Assembly (NCBI GenBank): GCA_021018815.1
Contig: JAITYX010000085.1
Location: forward strand, 1-64,000
Length of the DNA stretch: 64,000 nucleotides
Reading direction: 5' to 3'
Source of the DNA: Talinum fruticosum
Lineage: Eukaryota; Streptophyta; Magnoliopsida; Caryophyllales; Talinaceae
The position numbers were made by a program, and so were the translations under genes. Position 1 is the first letter of the stretch. The number at the start of each line of letters is the position of its first letter. This document shows, piece by piece, positions 11,025 through 22,100 of the stretch. The notes under the pieces are model-generated. The model was not told where the DNA came from, ran no database searches, and saw only the letters and a list, made by a program, of their open reading frames with translations.

Positions 11025-11515
11025 AAGGAGGAGAGAGAGTGAGGCTGGGATTAGGACTGTGAACAAAGAAAAGAACGAAGAAGCGAAGCGAAGCGAGGAA
11101 AGAAGCAGAGACAGGGGAAAACGAGAGGGAGCAAGGGAAAGCGAGAGAGGGAGGAAGCACGAGAACCAGCGGCCCGCGGCCGCCTGAGCAGCGAGGACGC
11201 CACCGCCGGTGGGCAAGGGAGAGCGAGAGCTCGGGAGGCCGAGCAGAGCAGAAGAAGAAAGGGGAACGAAAGAACGCGGAAGCGAGGGAAAGCGAGAGGG
11301 AGCAGAACGCACGGAGAGAGAGGAAGAGCGAGCGGGAGCGGGAGCGGGAGCAAGAGGAACGCCGAAACCGGCTGCCGGCGGGCACGGCGAGCCCGAGAAC
11401 AGGCAGCGGACGAAAGGGAAAGGAAAGAGAAGCGAGAGGGCGAAAGAAGGAGAGACGAAGCGAGAGCAACGAGGGTAGCGAAAGGAGGAAGAAGAGGAAG
11501 CAAAACCCAAATCGA
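11025..11515. repeat. Purine-rich (GA) tract in LTR-A
   Basis: About 490 bp with strong purine bias on the + strand (GAGAGAG, GCGAAGCGAAGCG, GGAGCGGGAGCGGGAGC). Because it lacks T and A-starting stops on one strand, it appears open in several frames on both strands. Those long frames are compositional and show no family signature. It may be a promoter or leader part of the LTR. Confidence 0.8.
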
Positions 11516-12504
11516 AACCCAATCCGAAACCTCGTAGAACCGAATTCTTAGAACCTCTAAGAATTTAAGGTGAGTATCCTGAATTCATCCTCCGAAATAA
11601 AATGAATTAGGTGGCTTGAACTCGAAATTGATGCATGAAATTGGAAACCCTAAGTTAATTGAAGAAGTTAGAGGCCTAAATTCACTAAACTAGCAACTCA
11701 TGAATCAAAGAGCATGTTGTGTGATGTTTATCTAGTTCTGAATCTGTGATGTTTAAATACGATTGAGCATGATTAGTGAGAATTGAACGAGATTAGCTTG
11801 AACGGAATTAGGGAGAGAAATCGGGAAGTTAACTTCATGATTCGTGTGCAGATTTTTCGGTGAATAAGCATGCTGTCCGAATTTACGTGAATTCATGTGT
11901 AGCCCGAAACTCCTGAAACTTTTACTGCAGCTTTCTGATAATTTATGAGAATTTCCTGTAAAATTTCGTATGCATTGGATGAGTAGATTGGGAGATATGC
12001 TATATTAAGTGAAAATGTTCTGTTTTGGGCTAAATCGCATATAAGTGAGTAAGCTGAATTAAGAGTTGAGATTTAAGAAGCTATGTGGCTAGATTAAAAG
12101 ATGTTCATTGATTAAGAAAAGTTATAGAACCATTAACCACTTATACGCGATATTGCGCGAGCATGAAAACGATAAGTTCATTGATTAGGAATCCTAGTTG
12201 GCATGTTCATGTGATTATGTGTTTATCTTGAATTACATCGATGATAAATGACATAAGTATGCGTATGTGAGATGAATTGATTGTGCTTGAGTTGAAACTT
12301 GCTTATGTGAATTGCTTGTTTTGAAGAAGTTACGCATGAACGTGCTAAGCATGAATTATATGAATTAAGTATTTCTTATGTATAAGTAATAAGAAGATAA
12401 AAAACTTAAAGAACTAAAGAAGGGAGAAAGGATTGTGTTATTGATCTAAGACCTCACGAATTAAAGAACCCTCGAAGCTATGGCCATAGAAGTGTCTCGT
12501 CAAC

Positions 12505-12710
12505 CCGAAGCCACGAATTATTTTGCTTCTACGAATTATTGACAGTATGCGTCCTTTAGGGAAGGGAGGCTGCCTCGAGGCCACGAATTATTTTGCCTCG
12601 AGGCCACGAATTATTTTGCCTCAAGGCCACGAATTATTCGCCTCCGTGAACCGAGCCCGCGAATTATTCGCCTCCGTGAACCGAGCCCACGAATTATTTT
12701 GGCTCCAAGA
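12505..12710. repeat. Tandem array with CCACGAATTATTTTG unit
   Basis: Five or six imperfect copies, about 24 bp to 37 bp apart, of a unit containing CCACGAATTATT followed by TTGCCTCGAGG or CGCCTCCGTGAACCGAGCC. It lies within LTR-A. Confidence 0.8.
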
Positions 12711-13671
12711 ACTGGGTCTTTAGAGCGGTGTATAGATCTTCTTTCCATTCGAAACTAAGAAGACTTAAAAGAATTATGATATGAAGAAACAAATGATCAT
12801 GCATGTCGAACAAGAAAGAACGAATCGATGATTTATGAAGTGCATGATTGAACTCAAGAAAAAGAATAAGAAGAAGATCGAATCCTGTTTTCATAAGAAA
12901 TGCGTGCCATAAGAACTAAGATGTGATTTACGTGATGAATGATTTGCATGATGAATGATTATATGATTTACTTGCGTAGAAAGACGAATGATGCATGTTT
13001 AATTGAATTCATGAATAAGTGATGTCATTATGATTCTCGGCAAGTTGGTAAGTTTAGAATCTCGCATGTCTTAAGCATGTATTATCCGAATCGCATGTTA
13101 TGAATGAGTTGTGAACTTACGTGTGTTTGCTAATGAACTAATGTGCAAAGTGAAACCCGGGGTTGGGTTTGGATTATTCACTGGGCTAGTGAGCTCATGA
13201 CATCACCAACATTTCAGGTACGAAGTTAAGACTCCCTGGAGTTGCTTTTGGCTATTAGAAGAAGCGAACCATCGGATAGGACCTCTCCGGACTTATTTTT
13301 TACCTTATGTTTTTTCATGTTGTAAAGACTCGTTGTATCCGAACTTAAGTTTTACCTATGAATGTAAAATCCCTATGTGAATACTCCGAGCGTGTGGCTC
13401 ATTAAGTTGTGTTGTGTTTCTCCGAGCGTGTGGCTCGTTGAGTTAAGATTGTGTTTCGTGCGGGGTTAGGGCTTTAAGCCTATGGGTTTAGCCAGCTTAC
13501 AGAGAAAACTCTGCCGAAATTTCCGAAAAACCTTCGAAAACCTAGAATTACGCTTCCGCCAATCCAAGAAAGGGTTATTAATCCCAAATTGAGATTTTAA
13601 GCAGCCTTAGGGGTTCCTCTCGGGAACCCCGGCATGTAATACTCCTAGGGTGGGTCTAGGGGTGTTACAAT

Positions 13672-15165
13672 TGATTAGCGATTTTATAAATAATTTATTT
13701 TCAAAACTAGATTCAGAATTCTCGGGATACATTTTTTAACAGGAAGGACAAATAGAAAACAAATTGTCTCAAAGCTTAGTTGGGCCAAACAGCCTTAACT
13801 CGCTTGGATTAGGAGCTAAGTCTAGTTAGCGGACCGGAGGCGAAGCCAACCTGCGGAACTACTGACCGACTCCAGCCATTTGGCTAAGATTGCTGAGGTA
13901 GTCTCGGTCCGATAGCTTAAACCGCCGATCAACTCATAAATTTTTTTTTTCAAATTTATCTAGAAAAATCGAGATGTAGTTTTAAGAATTAAAAATATAA
14001 AAAGGAGAGTCTCCAATCATTTTTGAAAGAAAAACTATAAAAATAAAGAATCACTTTTCTAATTTTGAGTTTATCGAAGGGACAACAAAATGGGACAAAA
14101 ACTCAAAATTAAGAAAGGTTTGTAAAAAGGACTCCATTGGCCTTAAACCAATGATTTGGTGTTTGGGGGCAAAGGTACAAAATAAAGAGGGACATTCCTC
14201 ATTCCATTCATCGTAAAAACAACCTCCACTAATTAAATAGGTGAATTAAAATTGCGTTAAAGAAAACAAGCGATTAACATGCAAAAGACGAAATTTAAAA
14301 ACAATCAAAACATCATGTAAAATAGTAAATGAAAGTAATTAAATGAAAGAAAAATTAGAAAGCAATAAAGGAAAACAATAAATTAAATTACATCAGAGCG
14401 AGATGGAAACTAAATGAAAATTACATCTTTAAACTACAATACAAAAGCGAAATAAAACTAAAAAAGAAAGAAATGAAATAAAATGAATGCTTGAGATTCG
14501 TTTGGCGCCCTAAAGTAGACCCACCTGTTAAGTTAGAATCTCAACGAATTTCGGTAGAATGGCAGTAGATCGGAATGAAACTCGAGTGGAGACAATGAAG
14601 GCTTTGGTGGGGGTTTAAGAATGAAAATGAGAGTATTTGTGGAGACACTAGAAAAGAGAGAGCAAAGCGAGAAATTTCGAAGAATGGGGGTGAAAAGAAG
14701 CTGAAATCGGTGTATTTTGAGGGGAAGGGGAAACCCTTTATTTATAGAAACTTGAGGGTTTGGAAAACCCTAAATTCAGCTCCCAAGCGGTCGGCCAAGT
14801 CGCCGATCCGTGATGACCATGCTTGTGGTCTCGAAATGATTACCGAGATTGGACAAGTAAAAATAAGTTAAAACAATGTGTTTTCGCATGCCCGGAGGCC
14901 GATGTCGGTTCAGTAACTAGGCTTGGTAGTCCAAACCTGGTTTGGATCGACCGAGAACTTTAATTCTGGATTGGATCCGGCCTAATGTAGATGCACTTTG
15001 GGCTATTTTCATAGCTGGTTGGCTTTTTGTGGACTACAATGATTTTTGCCATTATGCTTCCAATCTTGATTCAAGCATACAAATGAAAGTTGGGTTTTCA
15101 TCACAGGGCTAATAAAAACAAATAAAATAACTAAAAAATTAAATAACATGTTTTAGGTGTCTACA
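13672..15165 (-). mobile_element. Probable solo LTR on the minus strand (LTR-B)
   Basis: On the minus strand it starts TGTAGACACCTAAAACATG, a frequent start of plant Gypsy LTRs, and ends ..CGCTAATCA, giving TG...CA ends and about 1.49 kb. A TATA-like CTATAAATAAAGG lies on the minus strand near 14739-14751, as expected of an LTR promoter. The presumed target duplication is degraded (GGGAT at 10750-10754, GGAGT at 15166-15170). LINE sequence abuts the right edge. No coding potential is seen. The left edge is inferred by removing LTR-A. Confidence 0.58.
14737..14752 (-). promoter_or_regulatory. TATA box of LTR-B
   Basis: CTATAAATAAAGGG on the minus strand inside LTR-B, positioned as the retroelement's U3/R promoter. 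Confidence 0.45.
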
Positions 15166-16045
15166 GGAGTTTAACTGAATTAGGTTGTTGATAAAGACCA
15201 TCTTAAATCTAAACAAGTTTTGTATCAAGAGCCTCCACTTTTCTAGCTAATACCTTTGAAAAATTCTTAAATAAAGTTGGTTAAACTGAGCTTTTAACAT
15301 TTTCAATTTAGTGACCACTTGGAATATTAGAAAACCATGAATTATAGCAACAATCTTGAATTAAATTGTTTAAAATATGGATGACTAACTTAAAAGTCTT
15401 CTTATCCCTAGGAAGTGATATTTAATGTCATCTATATCAAGCAATGATATGAAACCCTGGAGGTCTAAACTCCATATGAAAGCCCATAAACTTGTGATAG
15501 CAAATAGATTAAACAACACCCTATCTAATTTAGACCATGTGAAAAAGTGATAAATGGCTAAAACATTACACTAGTCATTCCTACTGTAATAGTTAAATAA
15601 CTCATGCACTTCTAATTGATCAGCAAGAACATGAGATAATCCCTCCTCTTGATTGAGAACAATGTTAAAATCTCGCATAAGAATTGAAGGAAAAGTAATA
15701 TGGGCAAACAAGACATCCAAGTCATCCCACAACTTTTTCCTAGTAGTCCAATAGTTAGAGTCATAAATAAAAGTCAAAAAATCATAGAAGAAATCAGCAC
15801 CACCTCACAAGTAGTAATGAATCAGTTGCCTGCTACACTTTACAACGGATAAACTCAATTGTGACTATCAAAAACAAAAAAACCTCTCCCATTGTAATAC
15901 TCAAAATAATTGGCAATAAATCAGTACTGAAAAAAGTCGACTAACAATATTAATCGTATTATTATCCTTAACATGTGTCTCTAGTAGGGTAAAAAGGACA
16001 TTCTTATTCTTATGGTCATTTACGCCCTAATATTCCAACAAATAA
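15166..16045 (-). mobile_element. LINE fragment: endonuclease domain (minus strand)
   Basis: Reading the minus strand from about 16045, the frame starts ICWNIRA, the first conserved block of plant LINE AP-type endonucleases (CWNIRG). Later come an IYDSNYW.TRKKLWDDL block and ILMRDFNIVLNQEEG, corresponding to the usual MGDFN.VL...E catalytic region (the G of GDFN is R here). Frames are broken by stops. Together with 10030-10752 and 2640-3473 this makes one LINE in the order EN, linker, RT reading right to left, later broken apart by insertions. Confidence 0.78.
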
Positions 16046-16540
16046 CAATATCATATTATAATTGGTACTCATATTGTATTTTTAACTTTAATTATTCCTT
16101 TTAAATTGTTTTTAGACATCACTTTCCTTAAAAAGATAAAAAAGTTACTTAGATCATATTTTCAGCCTAATTTTAATAAACGTCTTTTAAAATGAGCTTA
16201 TTTGTTAAAGTTGCTTTGAACTTATATCACGTATATATTTTAATTAATACTTTTTTAATAAAAATTTTAATTAATACTTTACCCAAAGCAAATATATAAT
16301 ATACTGAGTAATTTATATTTTTACTGAGGCACACATATTTTAAACTATTTACAATATTACATATGAAGCATTTTTTTTATTTATGTGATTTGTTATCTAA
16401 AACGTGCGGCTATATAGAAAGAGATTAATGATTAATGGCAATTTGTTTCCTTTGTTTTTTGCAATTTTTTTCCTTTGATAACGACAATTGAATTATTCAG
16501 TAATTTGAATTTAGAATGAGGAAGAAAGAAGAAAAAGAAA
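16046..16540. promoter_or_regulatory. Upstream region of the DUF707 gene
   Basis: AT-rich, repeat-free DNA between the LINE and the transcribed leader. A TATA-like CTATATAG at about 16411 is the best core promoter candidate for a transcript starting near 16450-16560. No other motif is convincing. Confidence 0.35.
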
Positions 16541-16559
16541 AAGAGAGACGGGCACGGCA

Positions 16560-16884
16560 GTGTCGTCCCTCGTCAGCGAAGATACCAACACATGCAACAC
16601 TCTCCATACTCTCTCTCTCTCTCTAGAGATTAAAGCTTCCCCTGATCTCCTCCCCAACATCCTCCTTAAAACCAGGCTTCTTCACTTTACACTTTATCTT
16701 TCTGTCTCTCTCTCTCTCTCTCCCCTCCCCGTCTTCTCTGAGTTCTCTCTCTCTCTCTCTCTCTCTCTTCTCTGGCGGAGCTCCATTCACACCTCACTGA
16801 GTCGAATCCTCCCTGATCAGATTGAACCAACTCGCCCACCTGGGTTTCTAATATCTCAATTATTGATCTCCATCGAATCTTCAG
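16560..16884 (+). other. Probable 5' UTR exon of the DUF707 gene
   Basis: A CT-rich leader with three (CT)n blocks (16610-16622, 16704-16725, 16746-16769), typical of plant 5' UTRs, ends at a good donor TTCAG|GTTTGT (16884/16885). The next support is the acceptor TTGCAG|TTTATT at 19095/19096, implying a 2.2-kb leader intron. A small optional leader exon could begin after CATTTCATAG near 17942. The transcription start is not determined. Confidence 0.55.
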
Positions 16885-17971
16885 GTTTGTCGCCTTTTTC
16901 TTCCTCCCATTTCTCCCTTTTTCCCATGGTTTTGTTTTGAATTTTGTTATTGCCCTTGTCATTTTTTCGAGGTTTTCTTACTGTAATTTCATCTGGTATC
17001 GAATGTCTCAACTTCAAATCATGATATGACATCCACTACCTGGGGTATCTTTCAAAATTCTGAATAACATTTTCCACGTTCTTGCCTGAAGATTTTTTTG
17101 GGGTTTCTTTTTGTGGGGTGTGATTAATTTACCGAAATTATACCTGAGAATCAACAGACGAAAATAAACATTAGTTTACCTGTGGGTCCAAAATACATGT
17201 TTCTGATTGTCCGCAAGTTTTTGCGTGATTGATTAATATAATAATAATAGCTGAGTATGGAGAAGATGCTTGCTAGAAGTCATAGGAGTTAGGTAACAAG
17301 GACCTGAGTTTAAACCCTCTTCATCCTAGCTTTTGATTAAAAAATAAAAAATAAAAAAGGTTGGTGAAGAGTTAAAAGCTTCCGTCTTTGGAATTTTTCC
17401 TCCTCTCCCAACTTATGTCTTTCTCTCTCCTTTTTGGGGAATTTTTGAATTTGAAGGTAATTGTTGTTAGTTGGATTGGTCTTTTTCCGGGGTAGTATGA
17501 GTATGACTCACTCTTCCAAGTTTCTTTTTGAATTTATTTTCTTAGGGGTTGGCGGGACTACCTATCCCCACATTTTCTAATATAGATAGATGGTAATGCT
17601 TCTAATGCTTGTTGTCACCTGAGTGATTTCTATGGTGGGTGTCTGCTGTGTTTCGGGTTATTGTTATCTGAGAGTTTTCAAGATTGTGCCAATTTGTGGA
17701 AAATTTGTGTTGCCCACATGATTTGCACTCTGTTTTCTTTTCCCATTTTGTTCTTGTAGATAAAGTGAAATTGTTCACATTTTCTGCGTGATACTATTAG
17801 ATCACATGTGGGTCCTCCTTGCTGATCTTTTACTGCTGTGGTGCTGAGCTTCACAGTCATTTGAGATTGTGAGGTTTTCAACTTATTGCTGTAGTTCTTG
17901 TTTTTGTGTGTTTGTAGTATTAACATGCACAGTACATTTCATAGGCAAGATGCGTACCTCTGAACCTGGTG

Positions 17972-18085
17972 TCTTCGTCAAAGGCCAAGTACATTGTAAA
18001 TTTATTAGCGAATTATCAAATTGGTGTATTCTTCGTCAAAGGCCAAGTACATTGTAAATTTATTATCAAATTATCAAATTGGTGT
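17972..18085. repeat. 55-bp tandem duplication in the leader intron
   Basis: TTCGTCAAAGGCCAAGTACA through ..CAAATTGGTGTA occurs twice head to tail (about 17972-18027 and 18028-18083), nearly identical. It may be recent. The first copy lies within a short open frame starting at an ATG near 17950. Confidence 0.85.
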
Positions 18086-18280
18086 AATTCCTGTTGTTAT
18101 AACTGCGCATTATTGTGTATAATTATTGCTTATAGACTATGAACGGCAGCATTCTCCATTTGTGATGTCATTGTTTTGCTTTGTTTGCTTGTCATATGCA
18201 TATCTGGTATGATCTTCTAGCAACATATCTCAGAATATTGTGATCTCATATATTGTCTAATTTGTTAATCTTTCTTCCTT

Positions 18281-18552
18281 TAGGGCCTGTTCGAACTTAC
18301 ATACAAAATGTATATAAACAGAAATATAAATAGAAACCAACATAAACGAACATAAAAAGCAGAAGCGAACATAATCGAACATAATCGAATAGAAATGAGT
18401 TGTTTAATTAGAAACGAATATAAGCAAGCAAACATAAATGAACATAAACGAATATAAAAGAACAGAAACGAACATAAACGAATATAAAAGAACATAAACG
18501 AACATAAAACATAAATAGATTCTATTATTCATATAAAGTCCAACAGACCCTA
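18281..18552. mobile_element. Possible MITE in the leader intron
   Basis: Ends TAGGGCCTGTTCGAACTT and AAGTCCAACAGACCCTA form an imperfect inverted pair of the hAT or Harbinger-MITE style. The inside is an irregular array of ACGAACATAA / GAATATAAAAGAAC units. I could not find a convincing target duplication, so the class is uncertain. Confidence 0.5.
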
Positions 18553-19132
18553 TTTTTGTGAAATAATATGGATGTACGTGTAGGGATTTTTTTCTAAATT
18601 ATAAAAAACCCAAAAAGAACCTTCTTTCTATATGAAATTTGTTGAATCATTCAAAAACACTTAGAAGAAATTCATAAATGTTTCTTGTAGAATCCCTGTC
18701 TGATAAACTCATTAGGGGGTACATTGGCTATAGATGGGGAGGTCCGGTACTCTACATGTTGGCCTTTCTCCCGCTTATTTGATTTTTGACAATTTCATTT
18801 AAACTTGTACATGAGGTGTACTCTGGGACTACAACTAGTTGTTTTATGTATTTTGGATTTTGTTGGGTTGTAGTGATGAAAAATTGCCCTAATTTGTGTT
18901 GATAATTTCTGCTCTACTAAAACAAACATTTTCATCACTCAATTGAAATTCAGCAATGCTTTTCAACAGCTGAGAAACATTTAGAAAATTTGACTTGTGT
19001 ATTTCATCATATCAGCACCTCGTTAACATACTTTCACAAGTTTTTTAGTAAACCTGTCATGATGATATTTTTCTATGTTCTTCCTCCAATTGCAGTTTAT
19101 TATGAAAAGGAGCTAGCCTAGCCTGAATGTCT

Positions 19133-22100
19133 ATGAAGACATTCAAATCGTGGAGATGGCTGCATAGAAAGAAGAGTGTCCTGGCTGATGGGGTATGATT
19201 TTGATTCTTGAATCTTTATATAGGTTTTTATGGCTGCAAAGAAGGAAGTTCAAATTTTCTCAGTTTCCTTGCTGCGAAGGAGTTCAAATTTTCTCAGTTT
19301 CATGTTTGAATTTAGTTGCTACGGAGGAGGAGGTCAAATTTTCTCATTCATATGCGAATCTAAGTAGTATACTGTTAATTGTGTTGTAGGGACCACATGG
19401 AGCACATGGAGCACATGGATTCAGGATGAGACAACTAGCCTTTATGGCAGTTGTGTGTCTAGGAATGCTGTTCATCGTTTACAGAACTACAAATTACCAG
19501 TATCAGCAAACTGAGGTATGAACCGTATGATAGCCCTTTCACTTTTGTTCACTTAAAAACCTGTCGTTTTTAATGTCTCTTCCTTTGACTGAGCTCTTTG
19601 CTAATTGGCTCTTTCTGAATAATATATGAGACCTGATTATTGAGCGCATGTATGCTGGAACTTGGAAAAATCCATATTTACTTTTTGACTCATATGCTTC
19701 GCATCTAGGATTAGAGTATGCTGCTATGTGATCATCTACCACATAGGTTTATACGCTTTTTCTACATCTTTAAAAGACTAAATTTTGCCTTCTCTGTTGT
19801 TTGGATTTCCAGATAGAAGCTAAATGGCATCCATTTGATAGCACTGAGGTAATGTTGACAATTTAGCATGAACCATGTTATGACCTTTCTCACCTTTTTT
19901 GTTGTTGGGATTTGATTTTGTTTTCTTGAGTATCAAGAACTTTTACCTGAACTGTTGGTGATTTGATTCTTTGTAATGATTTTGCTGAGGTTTTTTTGTT
20001 TTCAATTTAGGATTTCGCAAGAGCAAAGCTAGATAATTTACCTCATGGCATTGTTCAAGCAAGATCAGATTTAGAGCTGAAACCTTTGTGGTCTCGTTCA
20101 AGGAAAAAGGTTAGAATTTGATTGTTTTTGCCCTTTTCTCTCACACATAGTTGATAGCTATCCACATTGAGTGTCAATGGCGAACAGCCATTTATGTTTT
20201 ATCTCTCTGTTTCTGTTTGTCTGTTTGAGGTGCATGAAAATTTTGTCTGTGATGTTGATTGCTGGCAATTTTTTTCACTTCATTTGCTGCAACCTGAATT
20301 TATAGGTGTTTAATCCATTAAAGAGCAAAATTCATTTACCAATTTTATGTATGGCTCTTGAGAAAAGTGATTGTTTCATTTGTTTGATTGCCCAGGTTGA
20401 TGATTCTAGCAATCGTAACTTACTTGCAATTGCTGCTGGTGTTAAACAGAAGCACAATGTTCATACTATTGTTAAGAAGGTAGTATAATCATGCAAACCT
20501 AGTGCAGTTGTGCATATAATATTCTGTCTCTTCGCTTGTCTTACATTTCTGAATTCAGTTTCTTGCAGAAAATTTTACAATTGCGCTTTTCCATTATGAT
20601 GGAAAAATGAATGAGTGGTGGGATTTGGATTGGAGTAACAAGGCCATTCATATAGCTGCCCAGAACCAAACAAAATGGTAACCCATGTCTCTGACCTGTC
20701 TTCCATATTTTGTTGTTGCGGAAAGGTAGATGATGGTTTATCTGTTATTTATTTTGCTGGAGATGGTGGTGTCGAGACTAGTTGTCCTAACTTTTCTGGC
20801 TGCTTCTGGGGTAGAGATGATAATTATTGCAGAGTTCCTGTATTCATGCTGTTAAAAATTTTGAGTGGACAGTGGCTCTTCTCAGTTTGTTGACTTCAAC
20901 AATGGATGGAACAGTAACCAAAGTGCCTTTGTCATAATGGTTCCAAGGCTACTTTGGTGAATCTATCTCCCCTCCCGCGCCCCCACCTGCCAAAAAAAAA
21001 AAACAACCAGGGTCCAAATCTTGGGAGGGCTATGTTTTCCTTGATTATTATGATGGGACAATTTGCTTAAATTATGATCCTTACAGGATGGTGATGGTAC
21101 TACTGAAGTAAGACTCAAGTTGTCTAAAATTTCTATTAATCTAGTTCATCAAAATTCAATAGTTGGCTTGCAAATTTGGCCGTTTACAAGTGTAGATGTG
21201 GATAGTCTGATCTTGAAAAAGGCCATCTGTTACAGGGACTTCATATGCTTATGGTTTAGCTTTTATCGTCAGCTTCATTTTCAATGAGTTTTGCTTCCTG
21301 TTTTTTTCTACTGAGTTGGAGAGTTGATCTTACATTGTTTCTGTTGATTACTTTCATTCAGGTGGTTTGCAAAACGGTTTCTACACCCAGATGTTGTTTC
21401 CATCTATGATTACATATTCCTTTGGGATGAAGATTTGGGGGTGGAAAATTTCAGTCCACAAAGGTATGTCAGTGCTTTGCAAGCCTACATGCTTGTATAT
21501 ATTTCCTCACGAGATACATCTTGGACAATGAAACTTTTTAAATTGTTTTCCTGATAGAGTTATTTAGGTATCAAGCATGAAGAGTTCTGTGCTTGAGATC
21601 TTCTTAGCACAGATTATCTGTAGTAATGACACTTTCTAGAAGTCAACCTACAGAAGTAATCCATTTGGATTGGATGTGTGAATCATTCTGTAATTATGCT
21701 CACGTTGGTGTGTTTTCCTCTTGAAGACAGGGTTTGAGCCATTATGTATTGAAAGGGGGAACATTGTTAAGTCCTCTTGGCCATTTTTTTGTTATCATCC
21801 TTTTATTAACTGGTCTTGGGAGCTTGGACTGTGGTAATGAAAGGATGAGTTTGCTTGTACAGAAAATTATGTTGTGCCTAAGTGTAACAATATGTTCCAT
21901 TGTATCTCCCCTGACACAGGTATTTGGATATTGTGAAATCAGAGGGACTAGAGATATCTCAACCTGCATTAGACCCAAACTCAACAGAGATACATCATCG
22001 TATAACGATTCGTAAAAGAACAAAGAAGTTCCATAGGTAAATTAGTCATTTGAAGTCTTCAGTTTGCTAATGTATGAGATTGGGTTGAATACTGACAGAA

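Larger units (their letters stand above)
10758..13669. mobile_element. Solo LTR of a Gypsy-type retrotransposon (LTR-A), 2.9 kb
   Basis: Begins TGTGAGACCCCGAAATTTCG and ends GGGTCTAGGGGTGTTACA, so it has TG...CA ends and the GTTACA-type edge common in long plant Gypsy LTRs. It is flanked by a perfect 5-bp duplication, ATTGA (10753-10757 and 13670-13674). There is no internal coding region or second LTR, hence a solo LTR left by recombination. It includes a 500-bp purine-rich tract and a short tandem array near 12510-12720. Its insertion lies two bases inside the edge of the next LTR. Confidence 0.85.

Noticed and set aside
11019..11522. Several long overlapping frames on both strands (up to 167 codons)
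   Set aside because: They come from a purine-rich tract with few stops in any frame. There are no conserved motifs, and the region is inside a solo LTR.
17869..18057. Upstream ATG near 17950 as the real start of the DUF707 protein
   Set aside because: Joining it to the exon at 19096 by either plausible donor meets a stop, and the family signal begins at 19133.
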